Shown here in pieces: positions 8,609 through 15,625 of a stretch of 15,680 nt of DNA. Under the pieces are notes generated by a model. It searched no databases, was not told where the DNA came from, and saw nothing but the letters and a program-made list of their open reading frames with translations. Every line of letters starts with the position of its first letter. The stretch's first letter is position 1. Source of the DNA: an uncultured bacterium. Lineage in GTDB: Bacteria; Bacillota; Bacilli; Lactobacillales; Lactobacillaceae. The stretch covers positions 1 through 15,680 of the forward strand of contig CAJMLF010000034.1 of assembly GCA_905214235.1 (NCBI GenBank). Reading direction: 5' to 3'. Made by a program: the position numbers and the translations under genes.

Positions 8609-9772
8609 CTAGCCAATAGCTTTTAATCCTTGATGCAAGATATTAACTGCCGCATTAATATCGCGGTCGTGATGGGCACCACAGTTTTGGCAAGTCCATT
8701 CACGAATTTGTAACGGCTTTGGTCCGCTATGGTAACCACAGTGGCTACAAATTTGACTGGTATAGTTCGGTTTAACAGTTACTAATTTCTTACCATACCA
8801 GGCACATTTATATGCCAACATGGTCCGGAACTGATACCAACTGGCATTCGCAATCGCTTTAGCTAGGCAATGATTTTTCTGAAGGTTTTTGGCTTTCAAA
8901 TCTTCAATGACGATTACGTCGTACTGCTTAACCAAGGTCGTTGTTAGTTTATGCAAATAGTCTTTGCGCTGGTTCGCTACCTTGACTTGGTAACAGGCCT
9001 TTTGTTGTTGGGCTCGTTGCCAGTTTTGGTAATCACTTAGTTCTTTCTTAATGGTCTTGTGGTTATGGTTCCATTGGCAGACGACAACCGTCGCCTGATG
9101 TTTCCGCTTGGCATACTTACTTTGCCACTTAGTTGCTTGCTTTTCCGCCCATTTAGCATTAAAGGTTTCGTACTTAATCCCATCAGAACTAATGGCTAGA
9201 TTAGCGATGCCAACATCAATTCCGACTGCTTTTCCTGTTTTTCTCAGGTGTTTGGGAGCTTCAACTGCCACTTGTAATGACAGATAGTAGCGGCCAGTGG
9301 GCTCGAGGCAAACCGTATAGCACTTAATCTTGCTACTAGCTAACAATGTTGTTTTGCTGGTGCGGATACTGCCCAGCTTAGGCAGCTTAACCCGTCGCCT
9401 AGCAAGCACTCGACAAACTGACCGCCCCGTATAAGCTTGGCGAATAGCACGACGCGATTTAAAACGTGGGTAACCGCCCCGATGTTTAAATAACATCTTA
9501 AAAGCTTGGGCGAGGTTGTGATTAACCACTAGAAAACTAGTTGAGTCACTAGCCCTAAGGAATGGGTATTCCTGCTTAAGTCTCTTCAGTGGATAATTCA
9601 TTCCGTATTCATTGACGAAGTGACTACCGGGATTATTTCGATACCGCTCTTTGGCCATTGCCAACATTTGGTTCCAAACAAAGCGATCGTTGCCAAACAT
9701 CTGCCACAATTGTTCCCTTTGCTGGGCATTGGGATATAGGCGAAGTTTGATCCCCTTTATAACTTGTGCCAT
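8609..9772 (-). CDS. tnpB: TnpB RNA-guided endonuclease of an IS200/IS605-type element
   Basis: A 387-residue TnpB with its active-site residues intact. The RuvC residues are Asp186 (GIDVG), Glu290 (VIVIEDL) and Asp371 (HDRDINAA); the zinc finger has Cys342/Cys345 and Cys361/Cys364. The N-terminal helix-turn-helix region (about 1-100) ends in GGYPRFKSRR, a usual TnpB landmark. Known TnpB proteins cut DNA next to a short motif under guidance of an omega-RNA and help keep the element in place. The frame also opens with GTG three codons earlier (9781); I prefer ATG at 9772 because the usual MAQVIKGIKLRLYPN start begins there, although the ribosome binding site is weak. No tnpA accompanies it, so movement would need a transposase from elsewhere. 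Its promoter contains a LexA box. Confidence 0.92.
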   Translation of the reverse strand: MAQVIKGIKLRLYPNAQQREQLWQMFGNDRFVWNQMLAMAKERYRNNPGSHFVNEYGMNYPLKRLKQEYPFLRASDSTSFLVVNHNLAQAFKMLFKHRGGYPRFKSRRAIRQAYTGRSVCRVLARRRVKLPKLGSIRTSKTTLLASSKIKCYTVCLEPTGRYYLSLQVAVEAPKHLRKTGKAVGIDVGIANLAISSDGIKYETFNAKWAEKQATKWQSKYAKRKHQATVVVCQWNHNHKTIKKELSDYQNWQRAQQQKACYQVKVANQRKDYLHKLTTTLVKQYDVIVIEDLKAKNLQKNHCLAKAIANASWYQFRTMLAYKCAWYGKKLVTVKPNYTSQICSHCGYHSGPKPLQIREWTCQNCGAHHDRDINAAVNILHQGLKAIG

Positions 9773-9846
9773 TTTCACCACAATCTTTCATCATTGGCCA
9801 GTCAACAAAGCTAATTAATATCTGAACACCATTCTCTGTTAAAGAC

Positions 9847-9875
9847 ATTATATCATACTCTGAAACGTATGTTCG
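9847..9875 (-). promoter_or_regulatory. tnpB promoter with LexA (SOS) box
   Basis: On the minus strand, 9875-9862 reads CGAACATACGTTTC, which fits the Gram-positive LexA consensus CGAACRNRYGTTYC at all 14 positions. It overlaps the -35 area and spacer of an extended -10 promoter, TGATATAAT (TATAAT at 9847-9852). The start of transcription would be near 9840, about 70 bases before the tnpB ATG. LexA would be expected to block this promoter until DNA damage. Confidence 0.72.
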
Positions 9876-9931
9876 ATTAAAAAATAGGCAATTCATCACG
9901 TCCTTAAAAGAACGTGTTTCCTTGCCCGTTT

Positions 9932-9972
9932 ATAAAAAGGAAGCCGGGCGAAATAACTTCTCAGCTTCCTTT
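9932..9972 (-). terminator. Rho-independent terminator of asl
   Basis: Stem AAAGGAAGC/GCTTCCTTT (9964-9972 with 9936-9944), a 19-base loop, then TTTTTAT on the minus strand. It lies 8 bases after the asl stop and was not disrupted by the adjacent TnpB element. Confidence 0.88.
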
Positions 9973-9980
9973 AATACTAC

Positions 9981-11225
9981 CTATTTCTTTTCAACAAAGT
10001 ACTTGGCAAAGTTCTTTTGTGAAACGGCGTTGATCCGCTTTTCGAGAATCCACCGCATCAGGTTCATATCCTTGGCGTAGTGGTAAGTGGTCCCATAACG
10101 GCCTTCTTTAATCAGCTTTTCTGCCTGCTTTTTAATCTCATTATTCTTGGCGTATTGCAGGAAGGTCTTCTTGGAAACACCAAGCCACAGCTTGTACTTC
10201 TTTGGATCCTGGTTGGCGTAAATTGTCTTGGCATCCTTCAGTGTATCAAATACGTAATCTTCAACCGGGAACGTTGCCAGCTGGTGGTCATTTAGGGAAA
10301 CGAAGAAGCTACTCCGTCCCTGCCGTGGGTTTAGATCAAAAACCTTAAACTGACCATCGCGGCGGTCATACTTCAAGTCGAAGTTTACGAAGCCAGTGAA
10401 GCCCACTTGCTCCAAGAAGTGCTTGATGTTTTGGTAGATTTTTTCGTCATAGGCCGGCATGATGGCGACATAATTACCAACATTAGAGGGTTCACATTCC
10501 TCCAGCAGGGGGTGCCCCAGGCTCATCAACTTCACTTGGTGGTCCTTACCCACGTAGCAGTTGATTGTCCGCATGTTGCTGTCGTCACCAGGAATAAACT
10601 CCTGTAAAATCAGGTCCCCCTTGTATGGGCTGTGTTCGTAGATTGTTTCTAAAACCTCCGCCAGGTGGGCGGCGTCGTTAATGATGTAGGCCTTTTCGTA
10701 ACCGGCAAAGTTCCCCTTATGCCACTGCACTGCATCAGCAGCCTTGAGGGCAACCGGGAACTCAAACGGCGACTGGTAGTTCTTGTAGTCCGTCTCGGGA
10801 GTCAGGATATCGGTCTTCGGGTATGGCAGGCCGTATTGCTCACAGACATTGTAGAATTCTTCCTTATTAGTCAGCTTGGCAACGGACTCGTAGTCGGCGT
10901 ATGGGCAGGCCATGTACTTAGAAAGTTCACTGCGGTTCTTGCTGACTAACTCGGTGTAGTCATCCCCACAGCTGATCAGGACAACCTTCTTCCCCTGGGC
11001 AATGTACTGCTTTGCGGCCCCGATCAGGGTCTTAGTAAATACTTCCGGCTTCTGCAGATCCGGGTTAAAGTGCAGGTCAACGATCTTTGAGAACCGGGTC
11101 GGTGCCAGCTCTGCTCGGGCATACAGGTGTGACTTCACCCCATACTTTTCATACATTGACCGGGCCATCCCGTAAGCGTTAAAGTCGCTTCCTAAAATCA
11201 GCGGAACAAATGGTTGTTCGCTCAC
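9981..11225 (-). CDS. asl: D-aspartate ligase (ATP-grasp), peptidoglycan cross-bridge synthesis
   Basis: A 414-residue ATP-grasp carboxylate-amine ligase that closely resembles E. faecium Aslfm as I remember it: [13 protein letters not shown] (11-23), [10 protein letters not shown] (40-49), PFEFPVALK (153-161), IPGDDSNMR (211-219) and [10 protein letters not shown] (299-308). Aslfm attaches the beta-carboxyl of D-Asp to the side-chain amine of the third stem-peptide residue of the UDP-MurNAc-pentapeptide in the cytosol. The metal-binding pair reads DLN (297-299), where Aslfm, as I recall, has E-x-N; this is conservative. The start is GTG at 11225, with AGAGGGAG about 9 bases upstream; the in-frame alternatives nearby are blocked by stops. 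It begins 45 bases after the MFS gene and may share its transcript. The likely D-Asp source, the racemase gene, lies downstream beyond the TnpB element. Confidence 0.92.
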   Translation of the reverse strand: MSEQPFVPLILGSDFNAYGMARSMYEKYGVKSHLYARAELAPTRFSKIVDLHFNPDLQKPEVFTKTLIGAAKQYIAQGKKVVLISCGDDYTELVSKNRSELSKYMACPYADYESVAKLTNKEEFYNVCEQYGLPYPKTDILTPETDYKNYQSPFEFPVALKAADAVQWHKGNFAGYEKAYIINDAAHLAEVLETIYEHSPYKGDLILQEFIPGDDSNMRTINCYVGKDHQVKLMSLGHPLLEECEPSNVGNYVAIMPAYDEKIYQNIKHFLEQVGFTGFVNFDLKYDRRDGQFKVFDLNPRQGRSSFFVSLNDHQLATFPVEDYVFDTLKDAKTIYANQDPKKYKLWLGVSKKTFLQYAKNNEIKKQAEKLIKEGRYGTTYHYAKDMNLMRWILEKRINAVSQKNFAKYFVEKK

Positions 11226-11270
11226 TTTATCTCACTCCCTCTTCATAAACTAGTCTTATTATCCAAGCTC

Positions 11271-12671
11271 CTATTTTACCATACTTTTTCCCTGCTTTTG
11301 CAGGCGGTAGTTAACAATGATTGCACAAAGGACAACCGCCGCCAGAACCGTCAGGAAGATGTAGTCCACCCGGCCCCCGGCATAGGTCCGACTGGCCAAG
11401 CTTCCCGTCCCGTTGTTCTGGAAAACGGCCAAGACGGCGGCCAAGAAGACCGTCCCCAGGGAACCGGCAAACTGCTGGACCATGTTGAAGATCGAATTAA
11501 CGTCAGCACTGTTGCGGGCATCCACTAAGACCGTGGCGTTGGAAATCGTATTCCCGAAGGCAAAGTTAAAGCCAATCCGCAAAACCAGGAAGAAGGCCAT
11601 GATCAAAAATGGTGTTAGCTGGGCCTGGAGGAATGCAAAGCAAGCGGCCCCAATCACGAGGAGGGCGCCCCCAAAGGTTACCGGTTTGGCAAAGCCCTGG
11701 TTATCTGCCAGACGACCGGCAAAGGGTGCAATGAAGGCCCCACATACCGACCCTGGTAGCAGGACCAGGCCAGCAATCGTGGATGATGCTCCCAGGACAT
11801 ACTGGGCATACAGGGGAATTACCAATGAAATCCCGATATTGATGAACTGCAGACTAAAGTAGGTCAAAGTCGACAGGCGGAGCGGCTTTACCCGAAAGAC
11901 CCGTAAATCAAAGAGCTGTGATTCCCCATGGTTATTGATGTAGATAAAGACGGCTAAAGCGATGACTGCAACCACTAACCAGGCCGCCAGCGGCCAGCCA
12001 ATCCCGGCCCGGCCAATCGTCGAAAAGGCATAAACAAATGAGAAGAGGGCCACGGCTAAACTGATCAAGCTACCGTAGCTAAAGCGCTTCGTGTTTCCTA
12101 ACGGTGTATTGCGAATAAAGCACTGACCAAGGACCAGACTTACCAGGACAAAAGGTAGCAAGAGCCAGAAGATCAGCCGCCAGGAAGTGACTTCTGAGAT
12201 CCACCCACCGTACGTTGGGCCTAGTGCCGGAGCAAACGAGATCACCATCCCGGCAAAGCCCGTCGTCGCACCGAGACGGGCACGGGGAATTTCCGTAAAG
12301 ATAAGGTGGAACAAGATTGGGGTGGATAACCCCGTGGCCATTGCCTGGATGAGCCGCCCCACCAGCAGCATTGGGAAATTCAGGGCCATGGCGCACAGCA
12401 AGTCACCAAAAGTGAAGGCCAAGACAGCCGCCAGCTGGAGGTGCTTGGCCTTAAACTGCCGAAGCAGGTAGGCCGTCGTCCCCATCGTCACCGTCACCAT
12501 CAAAAGGTAGCCGGTTGTGATCCACTGGATGGTATCCAAAGAGACCGCAAACTGCCGGGACAGCTTTGGGTAGGTAACGTTCATTGAAGTTTCGTTTAAA
12601 ATGCCGATAAACGTTAAGAGTGCCAGAGAAATAATTGCTAAATAGATGTGGTTATGTTTATTCTGATTCAA
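11271..12671 (-). CDS. DHA2-family (14-TMS) MFS multidrug-type exporter
   Basis: A 466-residue membrane protein of the EmrB/QacA (DHA2) group, with about 14 hydrophobic segments, NETSMNVTYPKLS in the first helix region and GPTYGGWISEVTSWRLIFW in the helix 5-6 region, typical of the family. These proteins usually export drugs or other small compounds by proton exchange; the substrate is unknown. The frame opens at ATG 12734, but I chose the TTG at 12671 (first residues MNQNKHNHIYLA) because AGGGGG lies 7 bases upstream and because a terminator hairpin with its T-run occupies 12685-12722, which would otherwise be coding. Its own promoter lies at 12740-12769. asl starts 45 bases after its stop. 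The alternative starts at 12734 and 12701 remain possible. Confidence 0.85.
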   Translation of the reverse strand: MNQNKHNHIYLAIISLALLTFIGILNETSMNVTYPKLSRQFAVSLDTIQWITTGYLLMVTVTMGTTAYLLRQFKAKHLQLAAVLAFTFGDLLCAMALNFPMLLVGRLIQAMATGLSTPILFHLIFTEIPRARLGATTGFAGMVISFAPALGPTYGGWISEVTSWRLIFWLLLPFVLVSLVLGQCFIRNTPLGNTKRFSYGSLISLAVALFSFVYAFSTIGRAGIGWPLAAWLVVAVIALAVFIYINNHGESQLFDLRVFRVKPLRLSTLTYFSLQFINIGISLVIPLYAQYVLGASSTIAGLVLLPGSVCGAFIAPFAGRLADNQGFAKPVTFGGALLVIGAACFAFLQAQLTPFLIMAFFLVLRIGFNFAFGNTISNATVLVDARNSADVNSIFNMVQQFAGSLGTVFLAAVLAVFQNNGTGSLASRTYAGGRVDYIFLTVLAAVVLCAIIVNYRLQKQGKSMVK

Positions 12672-12684
12672 GTTTTCGCCCCCT

Positions 12685-12722
12685 AAAAATAAAAAGGCCA
12701 TGGCGATTGCTCCGCCACAGCC
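12685..12722 (-). terminator. Terminator or attenuator in the MFS gene leader
   Basis: A 10-base-pair stem (two G-T pairs) built from GGCTGTGGCG and CGCCATGGCC with a 7-base loop, followed on the minus strand by TTTTTATTTTT. It lies after the stop of the 215-residue gene and also after the promoter at 12740-12769, so it can end upstream transcripts and also attenuate the MFS transcript. Confidence 0.75.
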
Positions 12723-12739
12723 ACTAAATAACATTGTTA

Positions 12740-12769
12740 GTTATACCAGATTTTCTTTCCTGCCGTCAA
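12740..12769 (-). promoter_or_regulatory. Promoter of the MFS gene (and perhaps asl)
   Basis: On the minus strand TTGACG (12764-12769), an 18-base spacer, and TATAAC (12740-12745) preceded by TGG, an extended -10. Its -35 begins 2 bases after the stop of the upstream 215-residue gene. Transcription would start near 12733, so the leader holds the terminator-like hairpin. Confidence 0.65.
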
Positions 12770-12771
12770 TA

Positions 12772-13419
12772 TCATTCTTGCTGGCTCAGTTGGGTCAGCC
12801 ATTCCCGGGTCGGCTGGTCTAAAGCCGGGTCCGGTGTGTACGGCAGTGGTCCGAGGAGTGCTTTGACTTTCGCCCAGTCTAAGTGGCCAGCGGGGCAAAT
12901 GGTCGTCATTAGCATCTGGGCCAGTTGTTTTTGCTTAGCACCAGCTGACTGGTGTTGGTTCACCAGACTTATGGCAGCAACTTTTTGAGCCAGGAGTTGA
13001 GCAACCGCCCTTCCTAGCTCGGCCGTTGTAAGCTGATTTTTGACCAATAACTGCTTGGTCAGTGGTACCGCGGGGACCTCCTTTACCAGGAACTTCTGTA
13101 ACAAGGCCCAATTATCCACGATTTGCTTAAAGAATTGCCAGGGAACCTGGGCATTTACTTTCTTAAGCCGGGCAGGGACAATTTTACTAAGGTCTCCGTT
13201 TTCACCAATCAGGGCCCCACCAATTTCAATCAGGAAGCGCTGGGTGCTTTCCTGAGCAACCTTGGGAACCCGCTTCTTGGCCGTTAATGCAAAGCGCACC
13301 ACTAGAAAGTCCGTCAGCTGGTCATCAGCGATGGTTGCCCCGCTCGCGTGGCGTTTAGCCTTAAAGTTATTTAGCTGCTTAACCCGTGTTGATTTGGCAA
13401 AGTGCCCCTGTTTTGGCAT
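12772..13419 (-). CDS. Hypothetical basic protein, 215 residues, function unknown
   Basis: I do not recognise this protein. It is lysine- and glutamine-rich with a strongly basic N-terminus (PKQGHFAKSTRVKQ), no signal peptide, no membrane helix, and no cysteine pair or catalytic motif I can name; the body looks mostly helical. The frame opens at 13485, but the first 22 codons would run through the tRNA terminator hairpin; I chose ATG at 13419 because AAAGGAGAG lies about 8 bases upstream. No promoter fits between the tRNA-Gln gene and this site: the terminator T-run ends about 5 bases before the ribosome binding site. It may therefore be made by read-through of the tRNA transcript. Coding status is supported by the long frame and the good ribosome binding site. 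Confidence 0.72.
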   Translation of the reverse strand: MPKQGHFAKSTRVKQLNNFKAKRHASGATIADDQLTDFLVVRFALTAKKRVPKVAQESTQRFLIEIGGALIGENGDLSKIVPARLKKVNAQVPWQFFKQIVDNWALLQKFLVKEVPAVPLTKQLLVKNQLTTAELGRAVAQLLAQKVAAISLVNQHQSAGAKQKQLAQMLMTTICPAGHLDWAKVKALLGPLPYTPDPALDQPTREWLTQLSQQE

Positions 13420-13441
13420 CTTAAGATCTCTCCTTTGCAAA

Positions 13442-13482
13442 CTAAAAGGACCGAAGAAAAACAGAAGCTTTTCTCCAGTCCT
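13442..13482 (-). terminator. Terminator of the tRNA-Tyr/tRNA-Gln operon
   Basis: A stem of about 14 pairs, AGGACTGGAGAAAA with TTTTCTTCGGTCCT (two G-T pairs), followed by only TTTTAG. It starts 9 bases after tRNA-Gln. The short T-run suggests incomplete termination, which would allow read-through into the 215-residue gene. Confidence 0.8.
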
Positions 13483-13491
13483 CATAAACAG

Positions 13492-13563
13492 TTGGGCTAG
13501 CTGGATTCGAACCAGCGCATGACGGTACCAAAAACCGTTGCCTTACCGCTTGGCTATAGCCCA
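13492..13563 (-). tRNA. tRNA-Gln (TTG)
   Basis: A 72-base cloverleaf with acceptor TGGGCTA/TAGCCCA, T-loop GGTTCGAATCC, and anticodon loop TTTTGGT giving TTG (Gln, CAA codon). The first pair is T-A, common for tRNA-Gln. No CCA is encoded. It lies 11 bases after tRNA-Tyr on the same transcript. Confidence 0.96.
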
Positions 13564-13574
13564 ATAATAAAAAG

Positions 13575-13657
13575 TGGAGGAGAGTGGATTCGAACCACCG
13601 AACCCGAAGGAACGGTTTTACAGACCGTCGCGTTTAACCAGACTTCGCTACTCCTCC
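13575..13657 (-). tRNA. tRNA-Tyr (GTA)
   Basis: An 83-base class II tRNA with acceptor GGAGGAG/CTCCTCC, a long variable arm, T-loop GGTTCGAATCC and anticodon loop CTGTAAA giving GTA (Tyr). No CCA is encoded. Confidence 0.96.
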
Positions 13658-13693
13658 ATCAACGTTAAACTGATTGGTAATCAATCAACGTTT

Positions 13694-13725
13694 ATTATAA
13701 TACCTAATCTTGCTATCAAATGCAA
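13694..13725 (-). promoter_or_regulatory. Promoter of the tRNA-Tyr/tRNA-Gln operon
   Basis: On the minus strand TTGCAT (13720-13725), a 17-base spacer, and TATTATAAT (13694-13702). This puts the transcript start about 30 bases before tRNA-Tyr. The leader carries a direct repeat AACGTTGAT on either side of a small TGATT/AATCA inverted repeat. Confidence 0.6.
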
Positions 13726-13745
13726 GACCTTTTTTAAATTTCTCT

Positions 13746-13792
13746 GGAAAAGAAAATGAGAACCAACACTCTCCGGCATTAGTTCTCATTTT
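13746..13792 (-). terminator. Terminator of dtpT
   Basis: A stem of 15 pairs beginning AAAATGAGAAC and closing GTTCTCATTTT (13753-13792), with about 10 loop bases, followed on the minus strand by TCTTTTCC. It starts 14 bases after the dtpT stop and lies before the tRNA promoter. Confidence 0.85.
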
Positions 13793-13806
13793 GATTTCTA
13801 TTTAAC

Positions 13807-15306
13807 TTAGTCAACCCCGCCCATCAGACGGTGGATCTTCTTAACGAAGAACATCAGGATAATCCCGAAGACGATACTTACCAAACCAATGGTCAGGAAG
13901 TATGGAACTTCCGTTGAGGATGAGTAGAACTTAACAATCTGGGCGTTAACCGCTTGGGCAGCAGCATCGGCCAGGAACCACATACTCATCATCTGGGACT
14001 TAAAGGCCTTTGGTGCTAACCGGGTCGTAACGGCCAGGCCAATTGGCGAGATCAGCATTTCACCAATTTCAACAATAAACCAGGAGCCGACCAGCCAGAA
14101 TGGGGAAACCCGTCCGGCAGTCGTACCGTGGATCAGGGCTGGCAGGGCCATGAAGGCGTAAGACAAACCAGCGAATACCAACCCGGCAGCAAACTTACCA
14201 GGAGCACTTGGTTGGTTCTTCCAGTGGTCCCAAAGGGTAACAAAGACCGGCGTCAGGATCATGATGAACAGGGGGTTCAGCGTCTGGAAGTTAGCAGCGG
14301 CAAAATGCCAGCCACCAATGTGTAAGATGGTCCGTTGTTCGGCAAAGAGGGCCAAAACAACTGAACCAGATTCTTCAATTGCCCAGAAGATAACGGCAGC
14401 GATGAACAGCGGGATGTAGGCTAATACCCGGGAGTGCTCTTCTTTCGTTACCTTCTTGGAGTTCAGCATCATTACGAAGTAGTAGATTGGCAGTGCAATG
14501 GCGATAATCGTGATCAACGTGATGATGTTAGTGATGTTCAGTTGACCAAGGGCGGCCAAGAGACCCAGGATAATTACCAAGGCTACCACCCCAACCAACG
14601 TCCAGATCAGGACCGGACGCAGGTCGTCCTTTTCGATTGGGTCGTCGGGGTAAAGACTATCCTTAGATAAGTACTTCCGACCACCGATGACGTATTGAAT
14701 CAGGCCAAAGAACATCCCAATTGCAGCCAGTGAGAACCCGGCATGGAAGTTCATTTCGCCATGGAAGAGGTTCATGCCAAAGCCGTTTGCGGCCCACGGA
14801 ACAGCCCATGGAGCAACCGCAGCCCCCAGGTTAATCCCGAAGACGAACATACTGAAACCAGAGTCACGACGCCGGTCTTCAGCACTGTACAGGCCCCCGA
14901 CCATTTCGGAAACGTTAGGCTTCAGTAAACCGGTCCCAATCACGATCAAGGCGATTGAAACGTACAGTGCTGAGATCCCAAACGGCAGTGACAGGGCGAT
15001 GTGCCCGAACATAATCAGGACACCACCGATGAAAACTGTCCGCCGTGGTCCCCAAACACGGTCTGATAACCAGCCACCGACAACCCCGGAAAGGTAAACC
15101 AGTGATCCGTAGATTGACATGATTGAAGCGGCCGTGGCCTGGTCTATGCCCAGACCACCCTTAGTTACCGCATAGTACATGTAGAACAGCAGGATGGCCC
15201 GCATCCCGTAGTAACTAAACCGTTCCCACATTTCGGTGAAGAACAGCGTGGATAGCCCCCGTGGTTGCCCAAAGAAGGCGGTATCCACATTTCTCTCTTT
15301 ACTCAT
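13807..15306 (-). CDS. dtpT: Proton-dependent di-/tripeptide transporter (POT/PTR family)
   Basis: A 499-residue POT-family transporter, close in length to lactococcal DtpT. The ExxERFxYY proton/peptide motif is at residues 25-33 (Glu25, Glu28, Arg29), and GGWLSDRVWGPRRTVFIGG follows near residue 77, the second family signature. About 14 hydrophobic helices span the protein. It takes up di- and tripeptides with protons, a main nitrogen source for lactobacilli that need many amino acids. The ATG at 15306 has GGAGG about 6 bases upstream. It is a single-gene transcript: its own near-consensus promoter at 15397-15425, an AT-rich leader of about 84 bases, and a strong terminator after the stop. 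Confidence 0.96.
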   Translation of the reverse strand: MSKERNVDTAFFGQPRGLSTLFFTEMWERFSYYGMRAILLFYMYYAVTKGGLGIDQATAASIMSIYGSLVYLSGVVGGWLSDRVWGPRRTVFIGGVLIMFGHIALSLPFGISALYVSIALIVIGTGLLKPNVSEMVGGLYSAEDRRRDSGFSMFVFGINLGAAVAPWAVPWAANGFGMNLFHGEMNFHAGFSLAAIGMFFGLIQYVIGGRKYLSKDSLYPDDPIEKDDLRPVLIWTLVGVVALVIILGLLAALGQLNITNIITLITIIAIALPIYYFVMMLNSKKVTKEEHSRVLAYIPLFIAAVIFWAIEESGSVVLALFAEQRTILHIGGWHFAAANFQTLNPLFIMILTPVFVTLWDHWKNQPSAPGKFAAGLVFAGLSYAFMALPALIHGTTAGRVSPFWLVGSWFIVEIGEMLISPIGLAVTTRLAPKAFKSQMMSMWFLADAAAQAVNAQIVKFYSSSTEVPYFLTIGLVSIVFGIILMFFVKKIHRLMGGVD

Positions 15307-15396
15307 ACTATTCCTCCAAAATCAATATAAATAAGATCAAATTACATACTCATTCCAAAAGATTAAAATTTATTTTTAAAAATTCAGAATATATTA

Positions 15397-15425
15397 ATTA
15401 TATACGTGTCCCTGGAAGTCGTCAA
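15397..15425 (-). promoter_or_regulatory. dtpT promoter
   Basis: On the minus strand TTGACG (15420-15425), a 17-base spacer, and a perfect TATAAT (15397-15402). The start of transcription is expected near 15390. Confidence 0.82.
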
Positions 15426-15583
15426 TCAAAATCTGAGTTTTTAATGAGAAAAAGGCCTTGTTTGTGGGAATTCGACGGAACTTTTTTAATAAATCATTTA
15501 AAATATAAACTACTTTCCACCGTTTGCTTAATATTATTAAGAATAAGGAAGCAGTTCTTATGATTTTAAAATAATTTTCTTTA
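15426..15583. other. AT-rich intergenic stretch upstream of the dtpT promoter
   Basis: The 319 bases between the dtpT start and tRNA-Asn hold the dtpT leader and promoter and the tRNA-Asn terminator. The part from 15426 to 15583 shows no gene I can support: a short plus-strand frame beginning at 15444 has no ribosome binding site. A small palindrome (CTTAATA/TATTAAG) lies near 15528-15542; I see no operator I can name. Confidence 0.5.
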
Positions 15584-15618
15584 GAAAAGAAAAAGAACCC
15601 GCCAAAAAGCAGGTTCTT
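15584..15618 (-). terminator. Terminator after tRNA-Asn
   Basis: Stem AAGAACC-GC/GC-GGTTCTT with one mismatch (15593-15618), then TTTTTCTTTTC on the minus strand. It lies 7 bases after the tRNA-Asn 3' end. Confidence 0.85.
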
Positions 15619-15625
15619 AATATAG

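Larger units (their letters stand above)
8490..9916 (-). mobile_element. Transposase-less IS200/IS605-type (IS1341-like) element carrying tnpB
   Basis: An element with tnpB only; no tnpA is present. The right end carries a 20-base hairpin (8498-8517) bordered by GAAGC and GTAGTTCAC, a layout I associate with IS605-type right ends of Firmicutes; I place the end at 8490, the last base of GTTCAC. The left end is uncertain: a 7-base-pair hairpin at 9897-9916 is a candidate subterminal structure, and the element cannot extend far past 9932, where the asl terminator starts. No inverted repeats or target duplications are expected in this family. The element looks more AT-rich than its neighbours, which fits an insertion. 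Confidence 0.7.

Noticed and set aside
9633..9899. Minus-strand 88-codon frame upstream of and overlapping tnpB
   Set aside because: It begins near the putative left end, runs through the LexA-box promoter and overlaps tnpB in another frame; no ribosome binding site and no recognisable protein.
9981..11225. asl as a purK-, carB- or glutathione-synthase-like ATP-grasp enzyme
   Set aside because: The [15 protein letters not shown] and IPGDDSNMR segments match D-aspartate ligase much better, and an aspartate racemase gene lies nearby.
11413..11862. Plus-strand 149-codon frame inside the MFS gene
   Set aside because: Antisense shadow with low-complexity Lys/Ala/Pro content, explained by the transporter codons on the other strand.
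13420..13485. Upstream 22-codon extension of the 215-residue gene
   Set aside because: It would be encoded by the tRNA terminator hairpin, while a good ribosome binding site serves the ATG at 13419.
13574..13759. Plus-strand 61-codon frame beginning MEESGFEPPNPKE
   Set aside because: It is the reverse strand of tRNA-Tyr and its promoter; such peptides are a known artefact of tRNA genes.
15261..15563. Plus-strand 100-codon frame over the dtpT start and leader
   Set aside because: Antisense to dtpT and its promoter, very AT-rich, no ribosome binding site at its start or at the internal ATG 15444.
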